Assembly (NCBI GenBank): GCA_963807235.1
Contig: CAWEBF010000009.1
Location: 558,001 to 622,000, forward strand
Direction: 5' to 3'
Length of the DNA: 64,000 bases
From: CAWEBF01 sp963807235
GTDB taxonomy: Bacteria; Acidobacteriota; Vicinamibacteria; Vicinamibacterales; UBA2999
The notes below the pieces were generated by a model, which did no database searches, had not been told where the DNA came from, and worked only from the letters and a program-made list of their open reading frames with translations. The position numbers and the translations under genes are program-made. How positions within the stretch are numbered: the stretch's first letter is position 1; each line of letters starts with the position of its first letter. Positions 9,358 through 18,519 of the stretch are shown here, piece by piece.

Positions 9358-10834
9358 ATGAGGGATCTGGCCGACCCGCCGCCAGTGGCGGGCATCCTCG
9401 TCGGCCTGGTGGTGCTCGCGTTCGCCGGCGCGCTCGTCGACCTACAACCGCTTCTTCCGCGAAGCGGACCCGCCGGTGTTTCAGTCCGACGAGGACCATT
9501 TCCTCTTCGGCTCGATCGGCACCGAGGCCAACGAAGGTGTGCCGTACTGGATCTGGCTGGTGCTGCCGCGCATCTTCCCCGACCTGCTGCCCGCGGCCCG
9601 GCGGCTACGCCTCGCTGGGCTTCGTGTCCCGCGGCGGCGCCGACATGCCGATCGGCCTCTCGAGGGTCACGGTGGGGTTCCCGCGCGTCGGCATCAACTG
9701 CGCCTTCTGCCACACGGCCAGCTACCGCCTGCGGCCCGACGACCCGCCGGTCCTCGTCCCGGGCGGCCCCTCGCACCAGACGGCGCCGCAGGCGTACTTC
9801 CGGTTCCTGTTCGCGGCCGCGTCCGATCCGCGGTTCAACGCGTCCGCCATCCTCGGCGAGATCGCCAAGAACTACCGGCTGCCGCTGATGGATCGGCTGC
9901 TGCTGCGCTTTGCCGTCATCCCCGGCACGCGGCGCGCGCTGCGGCGGGCACGCGACGAGCAGGACGTGTGGATGCGCAAGCGTCCCGACTGGGGTCCCGG
10001 GCGCATCGACCCCTTCAACCCCGTGAAGTTCCGGATGCTCGAACTGCCTGTGGACGCCACCATCGGCAACAGCGACATGGTGCCCGTGTGGAACATCCGC
10101 CGGCGCGAGGGCTGGGCCTATCACTGGGACGGGCTCAGCCCCTCCCTGCGCGAGGTGGTGATTTCATCCGCGTTGGGCGACGGCGCGTCCAGCGCGTGGG
10201 CGGATCGCGACGTGGCGAAATGGGACGACGCCGACCCCGCGCTCGATTTCGAGCATGGGCGGATCACGAACTTCATGCTGTCCAGCTCGGCGCCACGGTT
10301 CCCCTTGCCCGTGGACGCGGCGCTGGCGGCGCAGGGCTCCGCGATCTACCAGGCGCAGTGTGCCGCGTGCCACGCGCCGAACGGCCCGCGTGCCGGCACG
10401 ATCGTGCCCGTGGACGAAGTAGGGACCGATCGGCACCGGCTGGACATGTGGACCAAAGCGTCGGCCGCCGCCTACAACGCCTACGGCGAAGGTCACGCCT
10501 GGGACTTTTCGGCGTTCCGCAGCACCACCGGCTACGTGCCGCCGCTGCACGACGGCTTGTGGCTGCGCGGACCGTACCTGCACAACGGATCCGTGCCGTC
10601 GCTGGCGGATCTGCTGTTGCCGCCGGCCGAGCGCCCCACGCGCTTCTGGCGCGGGTACGACGTGGTCGATCCCGTGCGCGTGGGCTTCGTGTCCACCGGC
10701 CCCGAGGCCGAGCGCGCGGGCGCGCTCTACGACGACGTCCGCTCCCGGCAACAGCAACGCCGGCCACACCTACGGCACGACGCTTGCCGGAGGCCGACAA
10801 GCGGGCGCTGCTCGAGTATCTGAAGACACTGTGA
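9358..10834 (+). CDS. RoxA-like di-haem c-type cytochrome 2, frameshifted
   Basis: About 490 residues. It begins with a membrane anchor (GILVGLVVLAFAGALVD), then YNRFFREADPPVFQSDED, FLFGSIGTEANEGVPYW, the first haem site NCAFCHTASYRL, GRIDPFNPVKFRML, the second haem site CAACHAPNGPRAG, VGTDRHRLDMWT, LRGPYLHNGSVPSLADLL and TYGTTLPEADKRALLEYLK. Same architecture as cytochrome 1, so the pair arose by duplication within the cluster; between the haem sites it is longer and more intact. Breaks near 9440, 9600 and 10750. Di-haem proteins of this group act as oxygenases or peroxidases in the periplasm. A role in oxidising unsaturated lipid or its hydroperoxides is inferred from its neighbours. Confidence 0.75.
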
Positions 10835-10839
10835 GCGCC

Positions 10840-11741
10840 ATGTCCATCCGTCCTCGGCCCACGCCCGACATCACGCTGGTCTTCCATCCGCAGCAGGACG
10901 CCTCCTACGTCCACTTCCTGGATGGCGAGGCGCATCCCTTCGACCCGGCGCGAGGCGGCTGGGCCGCCGCAACGCCTGGTGGCTGGCCGAGGCGGCGCTG
11001 CTGTCCTACTGGGCACCCGACGAGGCGCGGGCGCGCTACGGGCGCGTGGGGTTCGAGGTGGAGCCCGTGTTCGGCGGCACCACCCAGGGCTACGTGGCCT
11101 GGAACGACACGGCCGTGATCGTCTCCTTTCGCGGCACCGAACCAGGCGAGCCGGGCGACACCTTCGACGACCTGACGTTCGCCCTGGTGCCGTGGGATCG
11201 GCACGGGCAATTCGTGCACCTGGGCTTCAAGATCGCGCTGGACCGCGTGTGGCATGCCTGTCGGCCCGCCTGTCGTCGCTGGCCGCTGGACGCTCGGTCT
11301 GGTTCGCCGGGCACAGCCTGGGCGCCGCCCTGGCCGCGCTGGCGGCCGACCGGTACGGCGACGCCACGGCCGGCGTGTGCACGCTGGGCGGCCCCCGCGT
11401 CGGCGATCTGCACTTCGCGAGCGGACCACTCGGCCCGGTTCGGGGCGCGCGCCCTTCGCTACGTGAACGACGCGGACGTGGTCACGCATGTGCCGCCGCC
11501 GTTGCCATACAAACACGCCGGCACGGACGATTCATCGACCCGAAGGGAAACGTCTCGGCCGTGCCGCCGATGCTGCACCACTACTTTGCCAGCCTGGTGG
11601 GCGATCCGGGGCACATCAAGGAGGTGCAGGCTGGGCCTGGACCACGGCCACTTGCACCGTCCGCCCGACTTCCTGCTGGACCACATGCCGCGCGCGTACG
11701 CGGTGGACATCTGGAACGACTACGCGCGCTTCGGCGATTAG
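10840..11741 (+). CDS. Class-3 (DAD1/fungal-type) lipase, frameshifted
   Basis: About 300 residues, alpha/beta hydrolase of the lipase-3 family, which releases fatty acids from acylglycerols or phospholipids. Visible blocks: AVIVSFRGTEPGE, the nucleophile elbow VWFAGHSLGAALAALAADRY (Ser in GHSLG), VCTLGGPRVGD, the Asp region LRYVNDADVVTHVPP, and a His-containing HHYFASLVGDPGHIKE. Breaks near 10965, 11280, 11440, 11525 and 11635. The start is either GTG 10831, overlapping the cytochrome stop as GTGA, or ATG 10840; both imply coupling to the cytochrome gene. No signal peptide is seen. Its stop overlaps by 3 bases the stop of the convergent channel gene. In plants, lipases of this class feed oxylipin synthesis, which fits the alpha-dioxygenase here. 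Confidence 0.82.
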
Positions 11742-12313
11742 GGCTTGAGGGCGCGCTCTATCCGGCGATCCGGAACCAGCCAGATGACCGCGACGACGAT
11801 GTAGAACACCAGCGACAAGGCGGTGTGGACCCAGCTGGAAAGAATGCCCACGACGTAGAGCACCAGCGAGACATTGCCCTTGGCATCTCTGCCAATGGCC
11901 CTTGCGAGGGCCGAGTCGGGCTCGTGATGCTTCAGCAACGCGCGCACCAGCAGCGAGTAGGCGAAGCCCGCCATCAGCAACACTCCGCCGTAGAGCGCCA
12001 CGGGATTCCTCGCGAACGCGTTCTCGCCCATCCACGCGGTCACGAACGGCACCAGCGACAGCCAGAACAGCAGGTGCAGGTTGCTCCACAACACGCCGCC
12101 GCCGATCTGTTTGGTCGCCTGGAGCAGGTGGTGATGGTTGTTCCAGTAGATGGCGATGTACACGAAGCTCAGGACGTAGCTGAGGAGCACCGGTCTCAGC
12201 GGGCGCAGGATGCTCCACTCGACGCCGTGCGGCGCCCGGAGCTCGAGCACCATGATCGTGATGATGATGGCGAGGACGCCGTCGCTGAAGGCTTCCAGCC
12301 GGCCCTTGTTCAT
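11738..12313 (-). CDS. TMEM175-family (DUF1211) potassium-channel-like membrane protein
   Basis: 191 residues, six predicted helices. The diagnostic RxxFSDGVxAI motif is present at the N-terminus (GRLEAFSDGVLAIIITIMVL), followed by the LSYVLSFVYIAIYWNNHHH helix typical of the family. Known relatives are K+-selective channels with a hydrophobic gate. ATG at 12313 overlaps the stop of the upstream secreted-protein gene by 4 bases (ATGA), so the two are translationally coupled. It faces the lipase gene tail to tail. Likely a complete protein; the physiological role in bacteria is poorly known. Confidence 0.88.
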   Translation of the reverse strand: MNKGRLEAFSDGVLAIIITIMVLELRAPHGVEWSILRPLRPVLLSYVLSFVYIAIYWNNHHHLLQATKQIGGGVLWSNLHLLFWLSLVPFVTAWMGENAFARNPVALYGGVLLMAGFAYSLLVRALLKHHEPDSALARAIGRDAKGNVSLVLYVVGILSSWVHTALSLVFYIVVAVIWLVPDRRIERALKP

Positions 12314-13038
12314 CGTGCGGAGCAGGGAGTGGGATTCCAGCCTCGCGCGTCCGGGAGCTTCTTGAAGTCCGAGCTCGTGGTATAGGTGCGGGTGAAGTAC
12401 TGCGGATCCTCGACCTTGACGATGACCGTCAGCCACGGATCGCCGTTCGGCATCGTGTTCAGGTCCCAATACTCCGTCACGACGGCTTTATCGCTGTACG
12501 GCGCGCCGTTCTTGCGGACGTAGCCGGGACGCAGGTTGGTCGTGACCACCTTGAGGCTGCGCGCAGCCGTGTTCCACTGCGCCACCGAATGCCCTTGCCA
12601 CGTCGCTTCGGCCGGAACGGGCGCGGTGCCAAAGCGCAGCAGGCGAGTCTGGGTGCCGGTATCGGTCTCCACCTTCAGCGTCGCGTCGTCCTGCCACGAG
12701 ATGCGCAGGCGTCCTGGCAGCCGCATGATGCCGCCCGCGCCGTAGGCCCGGCACTGCTCGCCGGACGCCTCGTCCCGCGCCGGATCCCAGCCCTGCCCAA
12801 TTTTCCGGCCTTCCGCGTTCAGCGGCACCGCGTCGAAGACGCCTTTCGACGGCGTGACCATTCGGTACTTCCAGTCTTCGATGATCGGTGACACCCAGTG
12901 GCCGGCGAGATCGATCGGAGCGGCCTGGCGGGGGTTGAGGGCGGGACCGGCCGCGCGGCCGCGGCCACCCTGCTGCGCGTCGAGCGACGCCGGCGATACC
13001 AGCGCGCACACCGCGGCCAGGAGAAGGACTCGTTTCAT
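12310..13038 (-). CDS. Secreted protein of unknown function, acidobacterial family
   Basis: 242 residues with a clear signal peptide (MKRVLLLAAVCALVSPASLDAQ). The body begins DLAGHWVSPIIEDWKYRM and contains LKVETDTGTQTRLLRF, WNTAARSLKVVTTNLRPGY and VEDPQYFTRTYTTSSDF. The scheme 'PIDLAGxW ... SLKVVTTxLxPGYxRKNG ... DPxYF' recurs in the secreted proteins at 13527, 24467, 37338 and 42792, so these are diverged members of one group. No catalytic motif is visible; a beta-rich binding domain is likely. It overlaps the channel gene downstream. Confidence 0.75.
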   Translation of the reverse strand: MKRVLLLAAVCALVSPASLDAQQGGRGRAAGPALNPRQAAPIDLAGHWVSPIIEDWKYRMVTPSKGVFDAVPLNAEGRKIGQGWDPARDEASGEQCRAYGAGGIMRLPGRLRISWQDDATLKVETDTGTQTRLLRFGTAPVPAEATWQGHSVAQWNTAARSLKVVTTNLRPGYVRKNGAPYSDKAVVTEYWDLNTMPNGDPWLTVIVKVEDPQYFTRTYTTSSDFKKLPDARGWNPTPCSAR

Positions 13039-13074
13039 GATGGTCGACGGAAAGCCTGAAGGGGCCCCTCGTCG

Positions 13075-13431
13075 TCAGTCCACGACTTCGTTCGAGCCAC
13101 GACCCCAGTTGAAGCCGTCTGCCGGCCGCGTGAGGCTGACCATCAGTACCCTGTACTCGCCAGGCACGCGCGACGGACGCCCGTTGATGACCACCTTGTC
13201 GCCGACCTTCAGCGTGTCTCGCTTCACGCCGGCTTGTGCGAGCTGCCCGGTTCCGCCCCACTCGACCGCCCATCGCTGCGAGACGCCGCTCGCGTCGGGC
13301 GCGTCGACGTGCACGAACGAGTGCGGGTTGCGGTAGACGAACTGGACGATCGCGCCGTCGAGCTTGATCGACTGGGTGGTCTCGTAGGTCGCGCTGAACG
13401 AGTGGTGCGCGAACGAGCTTGATGCCGCCAA
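13075..13431 (-). CDS. DUF6152-family periplasmic protein, N-terminus disturbed
   Basis: The AHHSFSATYETTQSIKLDGAI opening and the NPHSFVHVDAP block are the hallmarks of DUF6152, a small exported family common in Acidobacteriota and Proteobacteria; a second member lies at 23890. The C-terminus has GDKVVINGRPSRVPGEYRVL, an OB-like beta segment. At 13431 the only start is TTG, which would remove most of the signal peptide. Upstream in the same frame the sequence GLIAAVAALAASSSFA looks like the missing signal helix, while an ATG near 13477 is one frame off. The real gene probably starts near 13477 with a single-base break. Function unknown. Confidence 0.72.
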   Translation of the reverse strand: MAASSSFAHHSFSATYETTQSIKLDGAIVQFVYRNPHSFVHVDAPDASGVSQRWAVEWGGTGQLAQAGVKRDTLKVGDKVVINGRPSRVPGEYRVLMVSLTRPADGFNWGRGSNEVVD

Positions 13432-13506
13432 GGCGGCGACGGCAGCGATCAGGCCTACGACGAAGCCTTCGCCATCTTTGTCTACCCCTTACTTCCTGTG
13501 TCTACC

Positions 13507-13527
13507 GGAAGGCCTTAACGGCCTTCC
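13507..13527. repeat. Small palindrome, GTCTACCGGAA family, copy A
   Basis: Stem GGAAGGCC (13507-13514) and GGCCTTCC (13520-13527) around loop TTAAC, flanked by GTCTACC on one side and TAAAG on the other. It overlaps the stop codon of the MBL-fold gene and could help end that transcript. Copy B at 23823-23843 has the same flanks and loop but a stem with swapped base pairs. Confidence 0.75.
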
Positions 13528-15458
13528 TAAAGGGTCTTGTAGACCGCCTCGATGAACATGTGGGTCGTCCAGGGTCCCGTCGTGGAACCGTACCGCCCGT
13601 CGAAGTCCAGCGTCGGACGCGCCGCGATCACCTGTTCGAGCGTCATTCCCTTCTTCTTCAGCTCGCGGATGCGATCCCTCATCATCACCAGCATGTTGCG
13701 GTAGGACGCGACGTCGGCCGTGTCCGACAGCCGTCCGCGGCCCGGGACGATCCACGTGCCGCCCTGCGAGCGATACTCCGCGACCGACAGATCGAGAATC
13801 TGGTTGAGGCCGTCGATCACACCCTGAATGCTGCCGCCCTTGGCCGTGTCGATCAGCGGATAGCTGACCGTCGAGAACAGGTTGCCCGCGGCGATCACCT
13901 CGGAGTGCCGGAAGAACACGAAGCTGTCGGCGTCGGTGTTCGCCGCTTTCGCGTGATAGAGGATGACCGGCTCGCCGTTCACGTACTCGGACAGCTTGTG
14001 GAACTCGTCGAAGAACGTGTCCGCCGGCAAGGCTCCTTCCGGAGCCGCCGGGGCCTTGGCGGTTGGCGTGCTCATCGCGCTGAGGACGCCCTCGTGGGCG
14101 ACGATCGTCGCCGTCTCGCCGAGCTCGCGCACCGCGCCGCCGAATCCGCCGACACCGCCGCGCGCGAACCCGTCCAGACGCGGCTATCTTCTCGTTTCCG
14201 CCGACATGCTCCGGAGCCGCGCTGGTATTGATGATGTAGCGCATCGGACGCGCCGGTCGTGGCGACGCGACGACGGTGTTGAAGTAGGGGCTCGACCAGC
14301 TCGGCATGCCCGGGCAGTTCGCGCCGAAGCAACTGTTCGTCGCTGGCGCGCTGACCGCCGTCTCGACCAACTCGGTCAAGCGCCGCCAGCACCTTGTCGG
14401 TCATCGGCGCCGAGCCGGTGTTGACGATCGGCAATGCCGTCCCTGCCGACCGATGCCGTGATGTTGGTGCCGTCGGCAACCAGCATGTAGATGTTCCCCT
14501 GCACCGGCAGCACGTGGACCTGCCCGTCGCGCGGACTCTGATCGGCAATGCGCTTCGCCACGTCATTGGCCGACTTCGAGACCGGGACGGTGAGCGTGTC
14601 GAGCGCGGCGCTCTTGCCGATGACACCGCGGTACTCGGGATAGATCGTCTTCACCCCGCCGCGCACCGGCTCGAACGGAATCCAGTTCTGCGTCTTGAGG
14701 AACTCGCCAATGCCGCTGTTCTGTCCCGGAAGGAAGTGCGGCACCCAGTGCCGATCGCGGCCGCCGTTCTCCGCAAACGACGAACCGGTGCAGTTCTCCG
14801 TCACCGGGCCGGCAGTGGGATCGTAGGTGTAGGTGATCGACAGGACGTACGGCTCGTCGAGATAGATCGGGTCGTCCACGACCTGCACGATCGAGAGGAT
14901 GTCGTCGTGCCGGGTGATGAACTCCGTCATCGTCAGCATGTCGGAGGTCTGCGGCCCGCCGCGCTTCAGGTACCCGTCCTTCAGGTGCGTCGTCGTGACT
15001 TTGAGCGTCTGGCCGATCCATTCGCCGGTCGAGAACCCGCTCCAGCTGTGCGGCGCCCAGGCCGGCGGGTGCGGCCGGCCGTCCACGAAGATCGGCCGGT
15101 CGAGCGAGCGCATGAACTGCAGCCGGTAGCCGACGATCTCGCGGGAAATCGGGTCCAGGTCCTTGAGAATGCGCGCGCCGCCGACGCCGCGCCACTGGTG
15201 CGGGGCGGAATGCGGCCGGCACTGGTATTCCGGGGTGCCCCAGATTGACTCCGGCGTCGTGTCGGCGCGAAGGCGGCCGGCTTCGTTGAGCGCCAGCCCG
15301 AGATAGTCCGCCAGCGGCGGCTGGCCCGGGTCCTCGGCGCTGTCGAGCCGCCATTCGCCGGCGATATCCGGCGGCCGCGCGCCCTGGGCGGCGACCCGAA
15401 GGTTGAGCACCGTGGCGGTGGCAGTGGCGACGACGAGCAGGAGGGCCGCTGAACGCAT
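13527..15458 (-). CDS. Secreted two-domain protein: unknown beta domain plus MBL-fold hydrolase
   Basis: About 640 residues. A signal peptide (MRSAALLLVVATATATVLNL, ATG 15458) leads into a domain shared with other secreted proteins here (PPDIAGEWRLDSAEDPGQ ... WIGQTLKVTTTHLKDGYLKR). A metallo-beta-lactamase fold follows (VLPVQGNIYMLVADGTNITA ... MRYIINTSAAPEHVGGNE ... ATIVAHEGVLSAM ... RGRLSDTADVASYRNML). The HxHxDH zinc motif is degenerate, reading SAAPEH, so classical hydrolase chemistry is doubtful. Breaks near 14430, 14380 and 14155 split the MBL half. A TATAAG sequence about 20 bases before the ATG may be its -10 element. The hairpin at 13507 follows the stop. Confidence 0.7.
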
Positions 15459-15497
15459 CAAGGTTGGTTGGACTTATACGCCGCGCGGATGGATAGG

Positions 15498-15800
15498 TCA
15501 ACAACACATGCAGCGGCTGGGGCCATGGCCCTCGGACAGCACTCGCCCGGTGGCGTCGGCAAGCGTGATAGCCAGCACCCGTCCATCCGCGAGCGTCAGC
15601 TGCACCGGGAGGCCGACGAACTCCGAGAGCGACGTGGCCATCCCCGCATCCACCATGCCTTCGATTTTGAAGAGACCCGGCACGGGCAGACCGTTCGCCG
15701 CCAGTCCCTGATGGCGTGTCAGGATGTAGCGCACCTGAGCCACGGTGTGGCCCCCGTGCCGCAACTCTCCGACCCCGCGGTAGTCCTCGACGATGTTCAT
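15498..15800 (-). CDS. Small protein of unknown function downstream of the CRTAC1-RnfD gene
   Basis: 100 residues, no signal peptide, mainly beta by appearance: GVGELRHGGHTVAQVRYIL, LFKIEGMVDAG, VQLTLADGRVLAITLAD, ending CMCC. ATG at 15800 overlaps the TGA of the upstream gene by 4 bases (ATGA), so it is translationally coupled to it. The C-terminal Cys-x-Cys-Cys could bind metal or be modified. No family recognised. Confidence 0.6.
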   Translation of the reverse strand: MNIVEDYRGVGELRHGGHTVAQVRYILTRHQGLAANGLPVPGLFKIEGMVDAGMATSLSEFVGLPVQLTLADGRVLAITLADATGRVLSEGHGPSRCMCC

Positions 15801-18395
15801 GCCGGCGCCGGCCTTGCTGCGGCCGCCTGCCGGCGATAGTCCAGCGCCGCTTCGACGATGAGCGCCGAAGGTCCCACCAGGCACAGCGCATAGAACGGCG
15901 CGTACACGACCTCGTTCAGCCGCAGCAGCATCTCCACGAACGCCACGATGAACACTACTACGCACTGCGCCCACTTGGGGCCCACCGCCGTCTTCGGGTC
16001 GGTGACCATGAAGAAGATGAACAGCTGATACATCGGCCCGGTGATCGGCGCGACGTTGGCCAGCCATGTGGTCCCGGTCACCATCGACCGGACCACCGAG
16101 AACAACAAGAACGACGCCACGTAGGTGGCCGACAGGTGGAACCGGCCCACGCGGTACACGATCACCGAACCGAGCACCCAGATGACCACCATCGGCGCCA
16201 CCACGTTGCCCCATTGCACGCTCAGGAGGGAGACCGTCTCGGGCGCCAGGAACAGGACCAGGCTGACGCCGAGGTTGGACGGGTTCCACAGGTGCTTGTC
16301 GCCGATCCGCAGGACGTATTTGGAGAGGATCGAGATGAACGAGCACAGAAAATACGGCCACAGGAACGGCGACCGCAGCAGGATGCCCACGCTGATGCCG
16401 GTGATGTACGCGCTGGCGGGATGGACCCAGACGCCGTAGGTGATGCGGCCGAGCGCCAGCTCCGCGATGATGGCCGTCGCGATCGCGAGCCCGGTCCGCT
16501 CGGGTCCTTCAAGGATGCCGAACGAGAAATGCGCCGTCAGCAGGATCGCCGTGATGAGCAGCGGCGGCAGGTAGCGGTTGTCGAGCCGGAGCCAGTTCAT
16601 TGGCGACAGCTCCTTGACCCGGTGCACCTGATCGACCGCTGGACTCACGAGCGTATCCTGCTGGCCCGACGGCCAGGTGATCACGGCGCGTTCGACCTGC
16701 GCCGCCGCGCCGAGCCCGAAGTGCAGGCGCCGCTGGTTCTGCGCGCTGAAGCCGCTGGCCGCCACCAGATCCTGCCGCTGCACCTTCCCCGACCAGTGCA
16801 GCTCGACGCGCGCGCCAATCGCTCTGCGGTTGCTCTTGGTGCCCTCCAGCTCGAAGTCGATCCAGTGCCTCGCCGGATCGACGGTGTTGCGATACAAGAG
16901 CAGCGGTCCCCGCTGGTTGGCGACCACCACGTCGAGCGCGCCGCGATTGCCGAAGTCGGCCAGGGCCACGGCGCGGCCGTCAAAGGCATCGTTCGCGCCC
17001 ACGGCCTGCGCCACCTCGGTGAAGGTGCCCAGACCGTCGTTCAGCCAGACGCGCTTGCGCTGGTAGCCGGAGAGGCTGCGGCCCCGCATCGCCGGCCAGT
17101 TGGCGGCGTCCCCGATGATCGTGCTGTGCCCGACGGCGATCACCGAGAAGTCGTACCAGTAGCTGCTGCGCTCGCCCGCAGACACGTACCCGTTCGTGAG
17201 ATAGAGATCCTGGGTGCCGTCGTTGTTCAGGTCGCCGAATTGCGCGCCCCAGCTCCACCCGCCGAGATCCACGCCGAGCCCCGTCGCCAGGTTCTCGTAA
17301 GCCAACGCTGAGCCTTCGGCGTTGGCCCGCGGCACCCAGAGATCGTTGCCCTGCACGAGCACGCCCGGCTCCGAGATGTTGGTCTTGTAGATCGCGGTCC
17401 GGCCGTCGTTGAAGATGTCGCCCAACGAGGCGTTCATGCCGCTCTTCGGCGTGCGGCCCACGCCCGCCGTCTGCGCCACGTCCACGAACCGCTTGCCGCC
17501 CTGGTTCGCGTACAGCTCCGACACGCCGTAGTCGTTCGCGAAGAAGAGGTCGGGGTAGCCGGTCCCGAGAAGATCCGCCGCCACCACCGCCAGGGTCCAG
17601 CGCCGGCTGGTGATGCCGAGCGCCTCGGTCACGTCCTCGAACGTCCCGTCTCCGTTGTTGCGGAGCATGTACTTGCGCCCGCCGTTGGTGGCGTATTCGA
17701 AGCTCTCCGGCATGATGCGGGTGGTGCTCAGCCGCCACAGGTTGACGCCGTCGGCCCAATAGCCCGCGATGAAGAGATCCAGGCGGCCGTCGCGGTCGTA
17801 GTCGAGCCACGTGGCGCTGTTGGCATTGACCCATGCCGGCAGCCCGGCCCGGCCGGTCACACGCTCGAAGGAACGGCCCCCCAGGTTGCGGAACAGCTCC
17901 GGCCGGCCGTACTTGTAGACGAACAGATCGTCGAAGCCGTCGTTGTCGTAGTCGCCCCACACGGCGCCCATCGACACGCCCGTCTCCACGCCGTTCACGT
18001 CGGCGACGCCCATCTCCGCGGCCACGTCCGCAAACCCGCCCTGCCCCGTGTTGCGGTACAGGCGATTGAGGCTGCCTTCGCCGCTGTTGGTGACGTAGAG
18101 GTCCTGCCAGCCGTCGCGGTCGAAGTCGGCCACCGCCACCGCCGCGCCCATCGCCGCCACCTGCGGCATGATGTGGCCGAGCCGCGCGTCAAAGGTCGGG
18201 CCCGTGTGCGTGAAGTCCAGGCCCGACGCACGCGATGCCTCCGTCAGTTGGAAGCCGTAGCGGCGCGGACCCCTCGCCGGCTGGAGCCGAGGCCCCGATG
18301 GTCTGCCGGTTGAGCACCGGCACCGCGGCGACGGATGCCGCGAACAAGATCGCCCACGCCACGCGGGCCGCGCGCCGCCGACGCGGAGTCACCAT
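15797..18395 (-). CDS. CRTAC1/UnbV-type propeller protein fused to an RnfD/NqrB-like membrane domain
   Basis: About 865 residues. A signal anchor (RVAWAILFAASVAAVPVL) starts at ATG 18395. Seven or so FG-GAP/VCBS calcium-type repeats follow (DFDRDGWQDLYVTNSGEG, DYDNDGFDDLFVYKYG, DLNNDGTQDLYLTNGY), then an ASPIC/UnbV tail (IGARVELHWSGKVQRQDL ... WPSGQQDTLVSPAVDQV). Without a stop codon the frame continues into an eight- to ten-helix membrane domain with HLWNPSNLGVSLVLFLAP, the motif of RnfD/NqrB subunits. AAGGAG stands 8 bases before the ATG at the domain junction, so two genes merged by one indel, or a true fusion, are both possible. One clear break near 18262 joins the signal to YGFQLTEASRASGLDF. 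It is coupled to the small gene at 15498. Confidence 0.75.
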
Positions 18396-18455
18396 GGATC
18401 CGTCGAGTTTACCGGGAAGGCACGTGGCGCTTCTCTAGTGCCTTTCAACTAGGCC

Positions 18456-18516
18456 CCAGTCTCCGGTCTCCAGGCTCCGGTTCTTCCTAGAGCCCAGAGC
18501 CTAGAGTCCTAGAGCC
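18456..18516. repeat. Heptad tandem-repeat array, locus 1
   Basis: Two runs of 7-base units: CCAGTCT-CCGGTCT-CCAGGCT-CCGGTTC, then after a short TTC spacer CTAGAGC-CCAGAGC-CTAGAGT. It fills most of the space between two minus-strand genes and ends 3 bases before a stop codon. The same two unit types occur, in the same order, at 37255-37326. Confidence 0.85.
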
Positions 18517-18519
18517 TCC

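Noticed and set aside
15716..17311. 531-codon open frame opposite the CRTAC1-RnfD gene
   Set aside because: Shadow with repetitive Arg/Gln/His composition; the other strand carries regular FG-GAP repeats.
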